Assembly: GCA_010356995.1 (NCBI GenBank)
Contig: ML996696.1
Span: 498,364 to 562,363 of the forward strand
DNA from: Trichodelitschia bisporula
Lineage: Eukaryota > Ascomycota > Dothideomycetes > Phaeotrichales > Phaeotrichaceae
DNA: 64,000 nucleotides
Direction of reading: 5' to 3'
The notes beneath the pieces were generated by a model. That model saw only the letters and a list, made by a program, of their open reading frames with translations. It was not told where the DNA came from and did not search any database. The position numbers were made by a program, and so were the translations under genes. Shown here piece after piece: positions 58,737 to 64,000 of this stretch (the stretch's first letter is position 1; each line of letters begins with the position of its first letter).

Positions 58737-58826
58737 TCTGTCCTCCCAGAATCGAACTGGGGACTTTCCGGTTTACAAAGTGGAACCATTACAGCCGGAC
58801 GCCATAACCAACTAGACTAAGGACAG
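58737..58826 (-). tRNA. tRNA-Tyr(GTA) with 16-nt intron, copy 2
   Basis: Identical to copy 1 at 57051-57140 over all 90 bases except one position inside the intron (C in copy 1 at 57098, T in copy 2 at 58779). The intron spans 58788-58773. C1-G72, the anticodon GTA and all stems are intact. The first ten 3' flanking bases (GGATCTCTTT) are also shared with copy 1, so the duplication included some flank. It is inverted relative to copy 1. Confidence 0.93.
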
Positions 58827-59106
58827 TCATTGGGATGCGAAAGATACTTGAAACTCTGATTATTAGCTCGTTCAGTGGTCTGATCTGAGCCAGTGGAATA
58901 AATTCCATTTCAACCATTCAATGGAAATCATTCTAGCCACAGATAGCAACACAATGTACCAAGCAGCCTGACGCAGTCCGCTGAATCAACAATTCAGTTG
59001 ATCTATCCTCACACCCCGCCTATGTACGCCGGAGACCCAAGCCTCGGGAAGGTATCAAAAGGACTCCAGCAGAGAAACGCCCGTGTAAATGCCGCCACAA
59101 CCCAAC

Positions 59107-62100
59107 CTAACCGAGCAGCAGCTTTTGCCCCTTCCGATTAGTCTCATCACTGCCCGTCTTGCTAACAGTGCACCATTTGTCGCGCACACTGGTCACCTCG
59201 TATGTTCCCTCTTCGCTCGCCTTAACCGAGTGGCTGAATTCGCTGGTTCGCTCTGTGCGCGTCTCTAGCACAGCCGCCTTGCGACCCCTCTTCGCGTTCT
59301 CGCTCCGGGTGTACGTGAACTCGAAAGGCGGTGTACCGGTAAACTCGAACAGGATCTCGGCCTCGCCGCCCTCGTGGATGTCGACGACGGTTTCGCGGCC
59401 CTTGCTGATCCGCACAGAGGGGAGCGGATGGATGTTCTTCGTGATCTCCACAGAGGCCTTGCAGTCGCTCGCCGCGTCCGACACCCCGGTGATGGTAAAT
59501 ACACCAGGGGATTCTGCCATACGACGGAAAGTGTTTCCAGCGGAGGTTGCTTTGCGATCTGCACCTCGGAAGGTGTAAAAGACGGAGAATGCGGGTGCAC
59601 CCGTGAGGCGGAAGGACAGGCGCTCGCCAACGCAGAAGTCCAGCTTTGAGTCCATTGGCGCGATTGTCGGCGCATCGTGGACAGAGATTTGCACGCGAGG
59701 GGTAATAGCGGGGTCCAGTTTGTTTTGACAGCCGCGAGAGTCGCGCACCTTACGGATAGAAAGATGAGAATGGCCTTGATGGAGGTACCGGTGAGGAATG
59801 CGCAGGCTGTGTGCGTTGTTGGGGATATTCGGGAAATTGAGAACATCGGGCTTGGGCGTCCCGGCGTGCTTAAGCTCGACCTCAAGGTAGAAGGGCGGCA
59901 CGCCGGTAAAGGTTACTGGAACGATCTCATCGGCGGACTCTTCGACAGTACAGAAGCTGTAGATCTTGCCGGGGTTGCTGAAGCGGGCAGATGGCCTCGG
60001 GTTGACGCGCTGTTGAACTACGACTGCCTTTGAGCGTTTGGGATCGCTGTCGTAGTTGCTATCCGAAACCTCGGAGAACCTGTACTCGTACGTGCCAGCC
60101 TTGGTGGTTTCCAGCTGAATGGATGCCACGCCAAGAGCAGCGCTGACTTGCTTCTTCCGCAGTGACTTGGAGCCCTGGTCTGGTTTGGCATGTTCCTCGT
60201 ACTTCAGTTCGAAGGGAGGAGAACCTAGAAGAGTCAGAAACATCTCTAGCGACAGATATTCAACATACCATTGAAAGCGAGCTCGAGATAGTCCTCGTCA
60301 CCCTCGCAAACCTCCTTCTTGGTGAACTTCCCATGAGCCAACTCAAGCGTAGGAGTCTCCGAGAGAACAAGCTCCGGGCGCTTAATCCAGTTGACCGTGA
60401 AGCGGTTTGCGTTCTCATCCACGAAGCCTGGGCAATGTACGTCTCTGACGTTGATCAGTTGATAGGTACCGCGATCGGGAACAGGCAGAACTGCGTTCGC
60501 CGAACTGGCGATGTAGCTTAGAGGACCACGGTCCGGGTCGTCGGTATTGCGATAATCGATTCGCCATGGCGCCTCACCGGTGAGACGCATAGGAATCTCG
60601 ACCCTCTTATTTTCCAGTGTACTGATGACCCGCTTTCCGTCAATCTCAGCAAAACCACCCTTCGGACGTTGATGTCGCACGGAGAATGTAAAGCCTTCTT
60701 TCAAGACCACCTCACACCCCGCAGCTTTCACGCTGGTGAGTGCAATAGTGTACTCACCGCCGCTTTCAAGCGGGTCCGTCCGGATGGTGTACAAGTCATC
60801 GACGATATTTTCGATCTTCTGGCGCTTCCTTGATCCGCTGTGCACCAGTTCATACCCAAGGGTCCATGGACCTTCTCCGAAGAATTTGACCTTGAATATG
60901 GCACGTTCGTGGATGCACAGACTTTTAGGCAGACCGGCAGGGTCAATCTTCGCTGACGCGGTTGGCTTGACGGTCTGCTCAATACGCTCAAATATCGACA
61001 ACCGGTCGTAGTACTTGTCGCTGATAACGGCAAACGTGTAGACATAGTGTCCGGCTTCTTCGGGGGTCAAAGTGACTTGACCTCTAAGCCCAGACACTTC
61101 CACTGTTTTCCAGACGGGATCCTTCCACCCCATTTTCTGTACCATGTATTTGAGCGTGAAAGGAGGGGTGCCAACAAAATCCATGTCAAGCGTTAAGCCT
61201 ACAGGGTTGCCAGCACACTTATCGGTGATATTTGTAGCTGTGATGGCGACCTCTGGCTCAGGTGGATTCTCCAACATGCAAGTCGCCGGCTCCACAACTT
61301 CGCCAGAGCAGAATTTCGTAGAGACGGATTTGAGCGAATACAGGCCGCTTTCGCTAACGTGCAGTCTGTCAAAGTTGTTCTTGAAATCATGCTTAAGCAG
61401 CTTTTGCGCCTCGGGATTGTGTTCGCCATTTTGCAAGACGGATGCTTCCGGAGTGAAGAGGTATTCGACCGTATGGGGGGTGTCTTGAATTGTGCCCTTG
61501 CCGTTGGAGTCGAACAAAATCGGAAGGCTCTTCCAATCGCCTTTCTGGACCTTGAGGGGATGCTGCTGATCGCAACCGCCTTGAGCAAACTTATTGCTGA
61601 AGTAGATTCTCGGCCTCTCGTGAACTGTAAAAACCTGAAGTACCTCGGGGAGCTTCGCCTTCGGCTTCTCAAGGTCGTCCAGATGAGTAGCATAGCTGAC
61701 CACGTTCCCAAGCACGTCCGTGACTTCTTCAATGGCATAAGACCAACGACCGCTACTAAAGAGCTGCTCGCTGACAGGCACCACCACCTTCTGTGCACGC
61801 GCCCAAGAAAAGTCAGCCTCCCCAGACTTGGTAAGCAAGGGAGATTGCTTCTTGGTGAACGGCGACACAAAGTCCTCGGGTTGAATGCTTTGAAAGGACG
61901 CTGCGACAGGATTGTCGTTAACCATCTTGCGGTACTTGACCTGCAAAGGTGGGGTACCGTAAACCTCGAGCGAGATGTCCGAAAGTTCGCCGCGGCACTT
62001 GTTCGCCGAAGCAGGCAAAACGCGAGCCTGAGGACAGGTCACAACCATCACCTCAGACGGGCGAGGCCGAACCTCGAGCTTAGACTCATCGATGATTTTC

Positions 62101-63003
62101 TGAAAGACGTAGCGCCCTGTCTTCTTGACAGGGTACCGCAGCAAAACGGGGCTGCTCGGATCGAGTGCCTTCTTGCCGCCCAACGCCTTGCTCCTCAACT
62201 TCTTAATCTCGGAGCTCTTGATTATAATTGTCTCATTTTCAGCCGTTTCGAAATCTATGCGTTCAAGCTCGATAAGCACGGGGTTCGTCTGGTTGATTTG
62301 AATTGGCAGCTCAATGGAGTACTTCGGCCCACCCAGGCAAAAGGACTCGCGATTGGGGTTGAGAAGGGCAGAACCCTCGGGCAAAATGTGGATGACTTGT
62401 TTCCCCAGAATCAGAGAAGCGGAGTCAAAGTGCGAGGCCTTCACAGGTTTCTCATCGATGGCCATTTCAGTGTCGAACAGCGCTCTAGCAGCGGCTGCGA
62501 ACCAGAAGGTGATTGGGAACTGTAGCCAGTTAGTTCCATTTCTAGGCCGGACTGACAGCACCTACGCCAATCTTGAACATGAGCATGGCATCCAAGACGG
62601 CATGAAGCACGAAGAGGACGGTCATCATGGTGGAGGACCATTCCAACCAAGGCACGCGCAACGTTGGAAGGCCAAAGAGAAAGGTGCCGTCTATCGCAAC
62701 CCATTTCATGAAGAGCCATAATGACTCCGTGTCATCGGACACCAGCCTGTAAAAGTCGGAGAACCGCCATATCCAGAGTATGGTATAGAATGAGAAGACA
62801 ATCAGGCGCTGTGACGCGGCGTCCAAGGTGTTGACGGGGATGAGCGGGGAGGAACCGGCCTTCTTCTGCGATTTGGAGGGAGCCGGGGGAAGCTTCGTGG
62901 GGAAAGGCTTCAGAGGTGTAGACACAGCTCCATTCTGTCGTGCCCCATCTCTCGACTGAGGGGTTGACGGGAACGCGGAGCGAAGGCGCGGAGTACTGTC
63001 CAT
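59107..63003 (-). CDS. POM152: Nuclear pore membrane nucleoporin Pom152
   Basis: Pore-membrane ring nucleoporin anchoring the nuclear pore complex. Exons on the minus strand: 63003-62566, 62519-60269 and 60224-59107 (introns 46 and 44 bp), giving 1268 residues, near the ~1290 of other filamentous fungi. The N-terminus is a short cytoplasmic, proline/lysine-rich tail. Two or three transmembrane segments lie at residues ~65-150 (IVFSFYTILWIWRF; TVLFVLHAVLDAMLMF). The large lumenal part is built of repeated Ig-like units. Each has a G-x-P/A-P-F/W-x-x-x-Y motif (for example GTPPFTLKYM, GEGPWTLGYE, GEAPWRIDYR, GSPPFELKYE), often with a 'GTYEYRFSEVSD'-like strand. LILGKQVIHILPEGSALLNP just after the membrane region is a Pom152 signature. 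Confidence 0.94.
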
Positions 63004-63855
63004 CGCATCCCGTGGCGTGCAAGAACGGGGGGTTTACGAGAAATGTGTCGCGATCATGGGCGGGCGTACGCCGGCGGCAGGAGGAGATACTGCAGTGGCG
63101 AGCTCGTGGAGTGCGTGTGGGGGAGGGCCTTGTTGTGGTGTTTGTATCCTTTCTCTAGCCTGAACTTTGTTTCTTTGCAAAACGCGTTCGCCAAAAGTTG
63201 AGCATGGGTTGCGGGAGAACGCGTGACGCCCGTCTCGGCTTTTTGGGAGCCTTGGGCGATAAGGCAAAATTTACGGCTGTCGCTTGCGCCTGGGGCGTCT
63301 GGACGCCAAGCAACTTCCTGCCGGTAGAGCATACGTAAAGTTTGTGGCGCATGGTGTTGCATTCACCTCTGTCGGTGCGTCACAATAGCAACGTTTGAAA
63401 GGACTGGTGGACTACATCTGACAATGATATGCAACAGGAAGCCAATTGTGATTCCAGATGTTATAACCCGGACCTAGGATCTTATGTATGCCGAGAATCC
63501 TCATAGAATTATCGCGCCGTTGTTTCCCATCGTCGTACATACGACAGTTTATATACGTAGGTGCCTCAACTCACTAGTTCTAGTTCTACCAAACCTTCCT
63601 CTTTCATACATGCCACGATCCAAATCATCAACACAACCCCTCCTTTCTATGCGTATCGCCTGCCACCGAGTACATACATCAATACCCCCGTTTCCCCAAT
63701 CCTCTGTCAGCCCTTCGCCCACTTCAGCCCGACCCAACTGCCACCCACCTCTTTACCGTCCTTGATAACGCTTTCATTGGTATCTTCCAAAGCTACAATA
63801 TTTGCACAGAAAGGATGTGCTAATTCCTTTCAAGATTCTCCCTTGGATTTTCACC
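63004..63855. other. Divergent intergenic region, promoter of POM152 and of the last gene
   Basis: 852 bases. The right part (about 63.57-63.77 kb) is pyrimidine-rich with C/T runs, consistent with a 5' leader for the gene at 63856. No further feature recognised. Confidence 0.5.
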
Positions 63856-64000
63856 ATGGAAACCAAGCCTGCGCCGACAAGCGCTCTGGCAAACAATCGC
63901 GCAACTCCTCCCCGGGACGTTACGCCGGTGGAGGCCCCTGGTTCTTCGAATCCTCGGCGCAGTGGCCGGGCGCGCAAGCGGCCACCCTCCAAGGACCTCT
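63856..64000 (+). CDS. Start of an unidentified gene, cut by the window edge
   Basis: An ATG in good context (CACCATGG) opens a frame of 48 codons to the end of the window without a stop. The visible N-terminus is disordered, Pro/Ala/Thr-rich, then basic with NPRRSGRARKRPPSK, resembling the tails of chromatin-associated proteins. Too short to name. Confidence 0.6.
   Translation, partial: METKPAPTSALANNRATPPRDVTPVEAPGSSNPRRSGRARKRPPSKDL

Noticed and set aside
61359-62525. 388-codon plus-strand frame antisense to POM152
   Set aside because: Long but antisense to a well-supported Pom152 coding region and without its own domains; a shadow frame.
1-64000. CRISPR arrays, bacterial operons, riboswitches, prophage
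   Set aside because: The window is eukaryotic with spliced genes. No regularly spaced direct repeats or bacterial signals were found.
1-64000. rRNA genes, 5S rRNA, or intact transposons
   Set aside because: No rRNA-like sequence, reverse transcriptase or transposase motif was recognised on either strand. Only short hairpin and tandem repeats are present.

Overview
The window is nuclear DNA from a filamentous ascomycete (Pezizomycotina). Genes are split by many short introns (about 42-134 bp) with GT/AG ends and CTRAC-type branch points. The single-copy housekeeping genes are eukaryotic: RPT3, CCT7, GAR1, POM152, ARP4, VPS71, histone H1, GUP1 and PI4P 5-kinase. The left end pairs a Cmr1/Pig1-type transcription factor (two C2H2 fingers plus a Zn2Cys6 cluster) with a trihydroxynaphthalene-reductase-like SDR. 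This is the linked DHN-melanin arrangement known from Dothideomycetes such as Bipolaris, Alternaria and Zymoseptoria, so a melanised fungus of that kind is my best guess. The class is inference.

Layout. 1-9.5 kb: no convincing gene, but two related ~80 bp hairpin repeats. 9.5-19.1 kb: the melanin regulator and the reductase, same strand, separated by a 5.4 kb gene-free stretch. 20.9-21.6 kb: GAR1. 22.7-26.5 kb: an RNA-silencing-type RNA-dependent RNA polymerase that keeps its catalytic motif and most splice sites but carries three in-frame stops and a frameshift, so I call it a pseudogene. 26.9-38.4 kb: RPT3, MSS4-type kinase, histone H1 and ARP4. 38.8-44.2 kb: GUP1-type MBOAT acyltransferase and a secreted GH92 mannosidase. 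45.7-48.7 kb: a 3-hydroxyisobutyrate dehydrogenase and a carboxymuconolactone-decarboxylase-family protein, divergently transcribed, then a small fungal protein of unknown role. 49.3-56.4 kb: CCT7, a Sec14-like lipid-transfer protein and an FBXO21-like F-box protein. 56.6-58.8 kb: two near-identical intron-containing tRNA-Tyr genes in inverted orientation around VPS71, plus a diverged third copy. 59.1-63.0 kb: POM152. A last gene is cut by the right edge.

Most genes are unrelated housekeeping neighbours. Plausible functional groupings are the melanin pair (regulator plus reductase), ARP4 with VPS71 (both SWR1 subunits, about 20 kb apart) and the divergent dehydrogenase/decarboxylase pair. All exon limits were derived by eye from reading frames, splice signals and protein-family expectation. 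No alignment or transcript evidence was available.
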